Part shown: positions 1 to 10,400 of the stretch, in pieces | How the letters are laid out: every line of letters begins with the position of its first letter | Position numbering within the stretch: the first letter of the stretch is position 1 | Origin: Sphaerolaimus hirsutus | Lineage: Eukaryota > Nematoda > Chromadorea > Monhysterida > Sphaerolaimidae | Reading direction: 5' to 3' | Assembly: GCA_964036195.1 (NCBI GenBank) | Contig: OZ038459.1 | Location: 20,767,206 to 20,831,205, forward strand | DNA length: 64,000 nt | Made by a program: the position numbers and the translations under genes | The notes under the pieces: model-generated | Databases searched by the model: none | What the model was told of the DNA's origin: nothing | Seen by the model: the letters and a program-made list of their open reading frames with translations, nothing else

Positions 1-124
1 AAAAAGCGCCATGGCGCTTCTGGCGCTTGGCGCCATTTTGCTCTGGCGCCATTGGTGCTTGGCGCTAGAGGTTCGAAAAGCGCCATGGCTTGGCGCGAAA
101 GTTACAGTGTTTTTCACATCACTA
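1..124. mobile_element. Right end of a GGCGCC-rich hAT-like element, cut by the window edge
   Basis: Dense GGCGCC/AGCGCT words, as in the complete elements at 5001-7372 and 19235-20776, run from base 1 and end in the same terminal motif (..CATCACTA). The left end lies outside the window. The following eight bases (125-132) would be the target duplication, but this cannot be checked here. It lies downstream of exon 6 of gene A, in what should be its intron 6. Confidence 0.7.
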
Positions 125-169
125 CAGCTGAGCTGAGGTAAATTTTTTTTGGAAACAGAAAGTCACTAC

Positions 170-3100
170 CTTCTATGAACAAAGCCTTTGTAATATACAT
201 CTATGAGACCATTGATAAAGTCAAATAGGGCTACAGCAGTGACAGCATTGTGGGGGTCATTTGGTTCCCCAATTCCCCATGATGGGCTAATGAAGCTGGA
301 AAACAATTCCCCATTGGTCTGCTCTTTGTGGGTGCTGTTCAGGGCCAGCTGCCACCCATCTAAAGTACTTGTCCTTGTTACCTTTTCCTGGAAAATATTA
401 ATGGTGTATTAAAAAATGTGATGCAGACAACCGAATTTTTGTCCTGTTTTATGCTACACTCACAGTCAGCAATATGTCATTTTAATCCAATGAAAGTAGT
501 TGTTCAAACAATCAGGACATTCATAAACTACCGTATTTCCTCGAAATACCCCCCCCCTCGAAATACCCCCCCCCCTCGTTTGACCCCCCCCCCTCTCGGG
601 ACCACTATGAAACAATCACCCCCCCCCTCGAAATACCCCCCCCCCCAAATTGAGTGTAAAGGGAACGTACATGACAATAACTGTAGTTTGTGTTCTGTGT
701 ACTGCAGAACACACGTTAAAACAATGTCGGTGTCACGTTAGAACAGTGTACATACCATCTACATACTAATATTAGTCTACAGAACCTTATAAATGGCAGT
801 TTTTGTTGCATTTTTCGACGTCTGCGTACGTTTCAGACGACAATTTTGTACTTGGTTTTCAAAAATTTTCTTGTGAAATAATAACCCCCCCCCTCGAAAT
901 ACCCCCCCCCTCGTTTAACCCCCCCCCCTCTCGGGACCACTATGAAACAATCACCCCCCGGGGGGTATTTCGAGGAAATACGGTACTAAAAAGAAGTAGA
1001 CCACAGACAGTGTAGGTCAGAGACTAACATTTACAGCACCAAGCCAATAAATATTAGTCGGATCCAACCCTCCAACCAGATCTGCAACCACATCTGGCAG
1101 CTGGGTATCCACAGGCCAAGCCAGGTGCCCCTTGTATCCTGGTATGTGACCTGCAGTCAAAGTAAATAAATACAAATAGAAACAGCATATTTTGACAAAT
1201 GCATATGTTTTACCTTAACGGTCTTAGTTAGGGCAAATTTTTCCAATTTTCACAATCATTCACTGAATAAAGGCATGTAATGTGGTCACCCTATGCTGCA
1301 GACACACAAAGGAGTAGGGCTGAATCATTTTTTTAACATAATTTTTTGATTTTAGAACAACAATGGAATCAGCCTAGTGTTCATCCATTGGAACTAGCAT
1401 TCAAAAAGTATGGACAGTTTAGAAAATATATGTAAATAAAACACTCTAAACACAATAGAAAATAAAAAAATACCCCCCCCCCCCTAATATCACTGGTGCC
1501 ACAGGGTTACTTTGAGGAAATCATTGTGAAAAAATTCTGATAACAAACCAGTGCACTTGTCAGCAACTTGGTACCAGTTTGAGCCAGTGACTCCCTCGTC
1601 CCAGTACACGTAGCAGGAGCCCTCGTGGAACACACTCCGCTTCCCAGTTACATCTTTGTTGCAATAGTCCACCAGCATCTTATCTGAAATTAAATGTGAT
1701 ATCATGCCTCACTTACTTACTACTGCCATAACTGCCATTTGATATGCAATAGTGTAGTGGGAAACAATTCAAAAATTATAAAAGTAATCCAAAATGGCAA
1801 ACAGAAACATGAAATTCTGGAAACTGGAATTTCAGAAGAAGAAAATGGAAAATGGAAAGTCGACACAGCATACTGAACTAACGATTTGATGTAGGCAAAG
1901 GCACACTGTCATTGTAGACAAAATATTCATTTCCTTCAAATGGAGTGATCATTGCAATGCGATGGGATACCTGGCATGTCATAAGATCAATGAACAAATG
2001 AGTGGAATCCAATTTGCAGTGGATCAAAGCTTTTAATGATTTTCATTGAAATTCTTTTCTGCCTTTTCTTAGGGAAGGTGACATGTATTATATTTAGTTA
2101 GAGTTAGAGCAGTGCTGCAGCCACACATAAGCCTCTACATCGGTAGTGGAAAGTTTCGTGTCTGATAGCTCAGTCGATAAGAGCATTCACACGTCAAGTG
2201 AAGGTCGCGGGTTCGATTCCCAGTCAGATGGCACAAACATTTTGCACCTAGCATTCTGGCTGGAAAATACGGCTCCCCCAACTGGTGCCGCAACCGTGGA
2301 CTGATTGGTCAGTTGCTACACCTTTGCTGGTATACACACGCCAGCGCCGCAAGGGCAGCACGTCTACACATCGCGTTGTTTGGTGGGCGGCGCCGCAGTC
2401 CCGAACATCGGGCCCCCAGCCAGCAATGCGCCCACAAGCACAGGCCGCATTACACACACATCGACTTGCGTTCACTTCAGATGCTGAGGACAGCATCTTC
2501 CTTTGTTGGGGAGGAGTTACAGCAGTGCCGCAGCTGCACATAGGTCTCTACATCGCTAGTACAAAGTGTCGCGTCTGATAGCTGAGTCAGTAAGAGCATT
2601 CACATGTCAAGTGAAAGTTCTGGATTCGATTCCCAGTCAGATGGCACAAACATTTTAAACCTAGCATCCTGGTTGGAAAATACGGCTCTCCCAACTTTAG
2701 CTATTTTAAATATTCAGCTCACAGTTAGGCCAGCCTGCCTGAGCTTCTCAACTGTGTGCTCGAGTGGCTGCGTGAACCATGCCAACTTGGCGCCGGGCCA
2801 GAGGAGTTGGCACTGGTCCCAGGCGTGCGTCCAGTTGAGGTTGTTGTCTGTGGTGCTGAAGTAGCACTGCTCGTCCACCAGCGCGCTGCCCCGCACCCCC
2901 GCCTCCGCCCCCTTCGCTGCGCACTGCCCACCGAACACTGACCGCACTAGTGCTGATCAAGAATGTACCGCATTTGATTGAATAATTAGTCCCGTCAAGT
3001 TAATTCCCCTCGTGAATAAGCCCCCACCCCGTGTTAGACGAGTGAGAAAGAAATTCCTCCCCTTTAAAAAATTCCCAATTTAGGTGATTTTCGTGAATGA

Positions 3101-3455
3101 GTTGATAAAAACATGACAAAATATTTTCACTAAAAATATAACCCTCCTTGAATAATTCCTCCCGTTGAATAGTTTCCTCTTAAAAACGTTTGAAGGAATA
3201 AAAATCCCGAGGGGAATTTTCCTAGAAAATATGGTCGGTTGGTAGAAAACATTTTTGAGAAGTTCTCAATGGGTTAAGTAAGCACTTGTGTGAAACATAA
3301 TTCTGCACTGAATAAAATACAAACAAATACAAAGCTGTACCTTCAGGGTTGCCATGATGAACCAGTGGTTGTTCTGCATTTGTGCTGACCGAAACCACAA
3401 GTGCAAAAAGTGGCAGAAATACAAAAAGCACACCGGAGCTCAGATTTTCTGTCAT
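170..3455 (-). CDS. Gene A: secreted CTLD protein, exons 1-6 (3'-incomplete)
   Basis: Exons, all minus: 3341-3455, 2723-2952, 1883-1970, 1549-1683, 1029-1150, 170-387. Phases join without a stop and match genes B and C exon by exon. Exon 1 encodes a signal peptide (MTENLSSGVLFVFLPLFALV...). Exon 2 has the CTLD-like start (CYF...NW..AWDQC). Exons 4-6 hold a second CTLD-like region with SCYVYWDE, NWYQVADKC, YWLGA and a WGIGEPND stretch. EPN is the tripeptide that in classical C-type lectins binds Ca2+ and mannose-type sugars, but the usual WND and later cysteines are not visible. Exon 6 ends at AGAAG/GTAGTG, the same donor position as in B and C, so exons 7-9 probably lie left of base 1. It is clearly more diverged from B and C than they are from each other. 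Function (extracellular recognition) is inferred from domain type only. Confidence 0.8.
531..983. mobile_element. CCGTATT-terminal C-rich TIR element, complete
   Basis: Terminal inverted repeats (TIRs; CCGTATTTCCTCGAAATA and its complement) flank 453 bp, with TA on both sides (529-530, 984-985). Inside each end are tandem sub-repeats of the type CGAAATACCCCCC. No coding capacity, so it is non-autonomous. It lies in intron 5 of gene A. The superfamily is not assigned; TA duplication alone does not decide it. Confidence 0.75.
2108..2281 (+). repeat. tRNA-derived SINE-like unit, copy 1
   Basis: Contains a tRNA-like block at about 2158-2232: acceptor-like stem TGTCTGA/TCAGATG, D-arm GCTC..GAGC (A-box region), anticodon-like stem TTCAC/GTGAA and a B box GGTTCGATTCC. 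The base before the anticodon-like triplet is C rather than U and the T-stem is imperfect, so this is a tRNA-derived repeat, not a working tRNA. It lies in intron 2 of gene A, and a second copy of the whole unit follows about 415 bp downstream. Confidence 0.55.
2521..2694 (+). repeat. tRNA-derived SINE-like unit, copy 2
   Basis: Same order as the first unit: a GCAGTGCCGCAGCTGCACAT-like leader, the tRNA-like block (about 2572-2646, with B box variant GGATTCGATTCC) and the tail CACAAACATTT...GGAAAATACGGCT. The GC-rich stretch between the two units (2285-2487) is open in several frames but has no recognisable protein similarity and no copy elsewhere in the window. Confidence 0.5.
2985..3240. mobile_element. 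Degenerate C-rich TIR element
   Basis: Runs of AATTCCCCTC, GAATAAGCCCCC and GAATAATTCCTCCC in both orientations, ending near GAAAATATGG, mark an old decayed member of the CCGTATT/C-rich group in intron 1 of gene A. Ends are not sharp. Confidence 0.45.
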
Positions 3456-4701
3456 TTTACTAATAAAATAGGATGTAGAATGTTTGATTTGAACAATGGC
3501 TATGTAAACCTACCACTGCCACACATGCTCATATAAATATTTATGTCATCACTTAACCCTTAATATCTACCTCCCCTTATAACACTAGTGCGTTCTAGAT
3601 TACCTGGGACTGAATTTATACTGAATTTAGTTTGTGTCAGGTGAATCACTAAATGGCTCCAACTTTATGATAAGTAGGCAACATTTGGTGAATTTTTTTG
3701 CTGGGCACAGAAAGGAAGTGTACCAATATTGGGCAGATCTCAAATTCAATAACTCCAAAATAAAGAAATTGTTTAGCATGGAAACAAGAATTTTCCCTGT
3801 ATCTAGTTACCATGAACAAAAGCGTTTTCAACATCACTTTAGCCTTTTTAAAGTGTCACAATTTGGCACATTTGGAACAATCAGGAACAATTGTTGAACG
3901 ATCCCCAGCAAAAATTCTACAAGTGCATGCTGCATCCAGCAAAGTGTTGAAGTCCACACATTTTGTTGTATAATCAAGTACTGTTTCCCTGAAAATGTAA
4001 AAGTGAGTACTTTTCCGCATAGAGTATGTAGAAGTGGTACTTTTTCATAGAAAATGTAAAAGCTACTACTTTTTACATGGGAAAGAGATTTTTACACTGG
4101 AAGGCATCACAGATGTCATTTTCAATTATTATGTAGCTTTGTATAGGAAATTGATATGATTTCTTCAAGATTTCTCTATAGTAGAAACAAAAATACATTT
4201 TTACATTTGTACCTTTAAAAAGTATGCATACAGGTGAGTACAGGTACTCTCTCCAAAAGTATCCCTAAATATGTAAATGTACCCACACAATGCTCAAGTA
4301 TATGTATTTTTCAAGTAACTGAATATACGTTCTAACAACTGTGCCATCTGCGCCAAAAACTGATTGTCCCGATATTTCTGGAACACACTCAGTGATATTT
4401 CACCAGTGACACGGTGGGCCTACAGAGTAGCAATTCCATGGAAACTCCATGGCGATACTCTTAACAAATTTATAATCACTTATTTATTGTGCCATCCATT
4501 TCATTCAATGTACCTATCCAGTCCATCCACCGGCATTAGCGGCGTGCGTCAGGGATATAAAAATACGAAAAGCGCTATAAATAGAGTACACAATAAATTG
4601 GACACAAAATGTCGATGATCCAAAAAAAATATTATCGTATTTGCAAACATAAAACGCGTTGAAAAGAGCGGGTGAATAGATGTTTCTTTAAAATATGTGT
4701 A

Positions 4702-4862
4702 CCGTATTTCCTCGTAGTAACCCCCTCGAATTGACCCCCATGAAATACCCCCTGGTCTGAGCGACCTGTGGAATAATAACCCCCCGCAATACCCCCTTCG
4801 AATGAACCCTCGTCAAAATTTGCGAAATAATGAACCTCTGGGTGTATTACGAGGAAATACGG
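4702..4862. mobile_element. Short CCGTATT-terminal C-rich element
   Basis: 161 bp between inverted CCGTATTTCCTCG termini with TA on both sides. The orthologous element in duplication copy 2 is 35914-36074, so it predates the duplication. Confidence 0.65.
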
Positions 4863-5325
4863 TATGTTAATGTCGCTTTGAAATTGATTTAAAATTTTTA
4901 ATAGAACAGAAGATCATAAAATGCATGCATTAATTCAAACAGATTAATCTAGAAGGACCCCCTCCAATATGTATATCTGCCAAGAAGAGTGATACAAGAG
5001 TAGTGATGGAAAAGCGCCATGGCGCTGGCGCCTGGCGCTAGCGCCAAAGCAAAAAGCGCCATGGCGCTTTTGGCGCTTGGCGCTAAAACGCTCTGGCGCC
5101 ATTGGCGCTTGGCGCCAGGGTCTGAGAAAGCGCCATGGCGCTTTTGGCGCTTGGCGCCATTTTCTGGTGGCGCTATTGGCGCCTGGCGCTGGCATTTTAA
5201 ATGGCGCCAAAAAAGCGCCAACCATGATTATAAAAATTGCTATAATATTGTGAAATCGACACTCCAGTTGCTCAATTTTGAGAGCAACTGAATAAATATT
5301 GATTTGTGTAAGCGTGTTATGGGAC

Positions 5326-6479
5326 CAACGATGGAAAAAACACAGAAATTGAACACAGAAACTCATTGAGTTTCTGTGTTTTTGTTTTACACAGAAACAC
5401 GGAAACTCATAAATTTTGAAAAACTCAAAACTCAAATGAGTTTTTTTTGGAGAACACAGAAACACAGAAACACAGAAAAGTTTTTTGAGTTTTTGTGTTT
5501 TTTTCATCGAAGTGGTTGAATGCACATTAATTCAGTTAAACCAAACAAGATAAGATAAGCATCTATAGTATGTAAATATGTACATAATGTATTCATATTT
5601 TGTAATGGTACAAAAAAGAAATTAAAGATGGCATGCACATCTCATGGTGGATTTGACAATTTAAATTTCGACATTTGAGTATACCTTATTACCTTGAATA
5701 AACCCCCTTGAATTAACTCCCCTCAAAATGGACTGGTGAAATAATAAGCCCCGCCCCCAACGAAATACCCCCCTCCGGGATGATGTACATCATTTATCCA
5801 ATGTACATGATGTATTTATTAATGCTAATTTGCATTGCAGCTACACATAGACTGTACTAGGTTGTGTAGCTGACTACATGTTTATTTCAAATATATCCTG
5901 TTTGTACGCATTTATAACCTGTTTTGGGTATGTAAATGCCTACTATTTTCTATGATCCTTACAAAACTTTCTGACGAAACAATAATGCCCATGGGGGTAT
6001 TTCGAGGTAATTTGGTAGTTGTAGTTCAAATCAATTCCGTAGTCTTCCATACAGTGCACATCCATTGAAGAATTTTGGAGTACTGCGTAAATTGTCGTTT
6101 CTGGGCATTTTGTTGCTGGTGTTGTGATGTTGATGTCCTCATTGTGGACATTTTTAAGGACTTTTTTGACACTTGAATGAATACACAAATGTTATGTGGG
6201 GTTAAAACATGTGCAAAACCAATATTTTAATAGAAAACCACTGTTTCCTGATCGAAATGCTGTAAATCAAAATTTTTTTGGGGAAAACTCGAATTTTTTG
6301 GAAAAAACTTGAGTTTTTTTAGAAAAAACTCTTAAAACTTGAGTTTTTACAAAAAACACAGAAATAAAAACAGAGTTACTCAAGTTTTTTTCAAGAAAAA
6401 AACTCAAAACACAGGTATTCATTTTTGAAAAACTCAAAACACAGAAAGTGTTTTTTTTTGGAGAACTTACCCATCGTTG
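5326..6479. mobile_element. CAACGATGG-terminal hAT-like element (nested)
   Basis: TIRs CAACGATGG and CCATCGTTG, with 8-bp duplication TATGGGAC (5318-5325, 6480-6487). Ends consist of AAACACAGAAA / ACTCAAAAAACTC sub-repeats in inverted order. The same family occurs at 10853-11675, and a fragment at about 29080-29215. No transposase is visible. Confidence 0.8.
5684..6015. mobile_element. C-rich TIR element nested at third level
   Basis: Decayed TIRs (CCTTATTACCTTGAATAAA and GAGGTAATTTGG) with TA flanks. It is absent at the same place in the sister element 10853-11675, which gives the empty site. The interior resembles the elements at 42566-43450. Confidence 0.65.
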
Positions 6480-7489
6480 TATGGGACATTAATAGTTATA
6501 AAATATTGATAAATATTAGAAGACAACTTTATTATATACAAGGTACACAAGCATAGGTGTTTCAATGTGTTTACTTTTTACTCAAAAGGTCCTCATATTT
6601 GGAAGTGGAGCAAATATTTTTGTTTGCTCAAAAAATGTACTGGTATTGTATTCATCCACCTTTTTTTCATTTTAAGTCCCAACTGATAAACATTGATAAC
6701 TAAGGGTTGATTTCAAGGAAATGGATTTTTATGTTTTCTAATCGCCTCGAACACTTTCCCTTCCCGAATGGTTCCCCCCTTCACAATGGTCAAATGAAAA
6801 AATAATTCACCAGGGGAATTATTTGAGCAAATACAGTATTAACTCTGTATGCGAGTATATGTATTTTTTTCCAGTAAATGTAAATACATTTTAACTACTA
6901 TGAATACAATAAATTGCTCTGTATAGCAACAAAAATACCACAAATTCTTGAATAAGCCCTACAATCACTCCAACTGTTAGCCAAATAAGGAACAAATAAA
7001 CGTCGCTTAAATAAGTCCACCTAAATATCAGCTGTGTGAGGAACATTGGACTGTTTGAACATGGTTGATAAAACTTTTATGGCAAAAGTAAAATCGACTA
7101 CATGGACATCAGCGGTACGTCACAGCTATGCATTCATTATTCTACAAACGAATCCAAGAAAATCTTTTTGGCGCTGGCGCTATTGGCGCTTGGCGCCATT
7201 ACCCTCTGGCGCCATTGGCGCTTGGCGCTGAGGTTCAGAAAAGAACCATGGCGCTTTTGGCGCTTGGCGCTATTTTGCTCTGGCGCCATTGGCGCTTGGC
7301 GCTGTGGGTAGTAGAAGCGCCATGGCGCTTTTGGCGCTTGGCGCTAAAAGCCTGGCGCTTTTTCCATCACTATACAAGAGTCATTTGTAGTATTGACTTC
7401 TTGACAATAAAAGCCTAGGAAAACAAACATCCAACATTTATCGCTAGGATGTAAATGGTGAAAAGTCTTTGCTATCAATCGAGACGCAG

Positions 7490-10400
7490 TCAGGGGTCAT
7501 CAGTGATGGGTCTGGCGTAGGTGGGCTCGTTGCCGTTGGCGGCGGGCGCGGGGTACAGCTTGCACTGCTGCAGCGCCGAGCTGAAGTCGAACGACACGCA
7601 CGAGCCGTGTCTGAAGCACGAGGCAGATGGTGCTAGTGCCAAAGCTAGCTGTCAGTGCAAATTGGGACAAGTGTGATGCGAACTGACTTGAGGCAGTGCC
7701 AGGCGCACTCCCTGCCCGCATATGCTTCATCTGCGAACTGGGGGCCGCTCAGGGTGCTCAGGGGGGTCGCGTCGCTCTGCACCCCCGGCCCCCCACGCTG
7801 CGTAGGTCTGTAGGTGGCCATGGCTGGTGCATCTGTAAATTCAGTGTCACATCACAGCTCACTTCAATTTCCGGGAGTGGAAAAAATTTCCATTTCCCTT
7901 TTTCAGCCATCGTTATTTTCGACACCATTTTATGCCATACGTAAATACTATCTCTCGCTCTGTTTGACGCATGGCAAGGCACATAAACCTGAGCCATTTT
8001 CCAAGGCTATTCTGCCCCAACCAACAAAACCTATTTACGTTTACTCAATAAATACGGATACTCTAGTACTGCATGTTTACGTTTCCTCCCAAAAAATACC
8101 AGTACTAAGTTACTCGCATACTTTCAACGTATTTCGTACGGAAAACCTATTTCAAACAGGCTTTTATAGGCTTTTTCAAGGCATTAAGGAAACAAAAGGA
8201 TAGTACAGTTAAATATAGGGTCAAAATATCGAAAATAGCATGTAATAAAGCAAAAACAAATTAACTAGTGCATTTGATGGTTAAAAAGTTCAAAAATTGA
8301 TTATTTCGTGTGAAAATCGAAGCAACATTTCTCAAAAATACCCACTTTTACATTTTCCAGGGACAAAGTAATTTACTCACATTTACACATTAGTGAAAGT
8401 AAAAAATAGACAATTTACGTTTTCTGTACTCACCTGTGAGTAAAAACCGAATGTTTTTGTTTTTGTTAACTTTTGAAAAAGTTCAGTACTTTTAACAACT
8501 CTGGCCCCAACCAGCCTTTGACGCACAGAGCACTGTGTTTTGTCTGAGGGGACACCTGCGATGTAGTTCCCGTGCCCACGTTGAGTAGTGCTGTGACTGC
8601 TGTGACCGCTGAAAAGTGACAAGTTTGAAGTGAGCCTGAGTTTTTTATCAAATCCAATGGTGCTTTAGTTTCCGACATATTTTGCAGATAGGGATGAGAG
8701 AGTACAAAGTATGAGTTTATTTATAAATCCATGGTGAAATACAATATACCGTATTACCACGAAATACCCCCACGGGGTTTATTATTTCGCCAGCAAAATT
8801 TGAGGGGGGGATAATTCGAGGGGGGGGGTATTCGAAGGGGGTCTACTATTTCGCCAAAAAATTTCAGAAATTCCCCATACTCAGACGTAGAAAACTCAAA
8901 CAATTACATAGATGTATATGTGTTTATAGGATGGATAACTGTATATACACATAAACCCTTCCTTAACATCACTCAATCATCAGTTTAAACGTGTGTTCCG
9001 CATTGTACAGATCACATACTGCGGTATTTGTCATGTACATTCTCTTTACACTCAATTTTAGGGGGTATTTCGAGGGGGGTTTATTATTTCCTCAGCCGAA
9101 TTTTTGGGGGGTATTTCGAGGGGGGGGGTTAATTCAAGGGGGGATAATTCGAGGTAATACGGTAAATAGAATATTGGAAAACTCCCGTAAACTCAACCCA
9201 TAATTTGGAAACTCCCGTAAACTCAGCCCCTAATTTGTAAACTCCTAAACACTCAGCCCCTAATTTAGCAAACTCCCATCAACTAAACTAAGCATAAACT
9301 AATCATCTAAGCATCTAATTGGTCAACCAGTGTCAACACAGTCTCTTATTTTTAACTCCTGTTAACTCAACCCTAATTTATAAACTCTCATCAACCCGAC
9401 TATAATTTGTAAACTCAGCCCCTAAATCAACTCTTGTCAACACAGCCCCTTTAAACTCCTGTAAATTCAACCCTAATTTATAAACACCATCAACTCCACA
9501 CTAAATTGTAAACTCAGCCCCTAAAAACTAAAGTCAACCCCCTATACATGTGCAATTGACATTCTTGGAATAGCTACTCTGCCATCTATAAACCCTGTTT
9601 GTCAAGATTGTAAAGGTCATGTGTGGAAAGGACATTTTGTGCTAATAAACAGTGACTGCATTGTGTGTAAAAACACACACGAATCGGGCAGAATGGAGCT
9701 GTGATTGTGCCTCCTATCTTTCACATTAGGCATTCTTTGCATGCAATTCATTCACAAACATATATATTCAGATGGGTGACGCCAAGGCACAAAATTACAC
9801 TAAAAACTGTGTTCCACAACCAGGGTTGGCAAAATCTCAGAAAAAAATAAAAATAAAATAAAAATAAAATGGAATATTCAAGAATAAAATAAAATAAAAT
9901 AAAATGGAAAATTTAAGAATAAAAATAAAAATTGTATAAAAATTTGAATTTTTGTAAAAATTTTGTAAAATTGTATAAAAATTCATATTTTTGTAAAATT
10001 GTATAAAAATTGATATTTTTGTAAAATTTTATCTCGTTACTTGAGTTTCTACCTGTTTATTCATGGATCTGGAAGCAGTCCCAAGTGTAAAGTGTCAAAT
10101 GTCATGTAAAATGTCATGCAAAGTGTCAATTGTCATGACAAATGTAAGGTAAAGTGTAAATTGTCATGTAAAAAAACATGTAAAAAAATAAAGTATCAAT
10201 TGTCAAGCAAATTGTGTCCAAATCTTAAGTTTTTATATCTAAATCTTATGTTTTGTATCCAAATTATGTTGTTGTTGAATCCAAATCTTATGTGAACATT
10301 TGGATACAAAAACATAAGATTTGGATACAAAACATACTATGGATACAAAAACATAAGATTTGGATACACAATTTACACTTTGCATGACATTTTGCATGAC

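Larger units (their letters stand above)
5001..7372. mobile_element. GGCGCC-arm hAT-like element, complete, with nested insertions
   Basis: 2372 bp, flanked by the 8-bp duplication TACAAGAG (4993-5000 and 7373-7380). The unoccupied site is seen in duplication copy 2 near 36205 (TATGAGAG, one mismatch). Ends read TAGTGATGGAAAA(A)GC inward. Each end carries a roughly 200-bp array of GGCGCC/AGCGCT words in near-palindromic arrangement (about 5010-5220 and 7168-7360). No transposase ORF is present. Inside are a second hAT-like element (5326-6479) and, within that, a C-rich element (5684-6015): three nested levels. The 8-bp duplication is typical of hAT; assignment is by structure only. Confidence 0.85.

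Noticed and set aside
2158..2232. Functional tRNA gene
   Set aside because: The base before the anticodon-like triplet is C, the T-stem has mismatches and there are two degenerate units; it is a tRNA-derived repeat.
4949..5291. Long ORFs rich in Ala/Leu/Lys over the GGCGCC arrays (also at 7102-7418, 19230-19441, 20573-20889)
   Set aside because: They follow the repeat words on both strands and are parts of hAT-like element arms.
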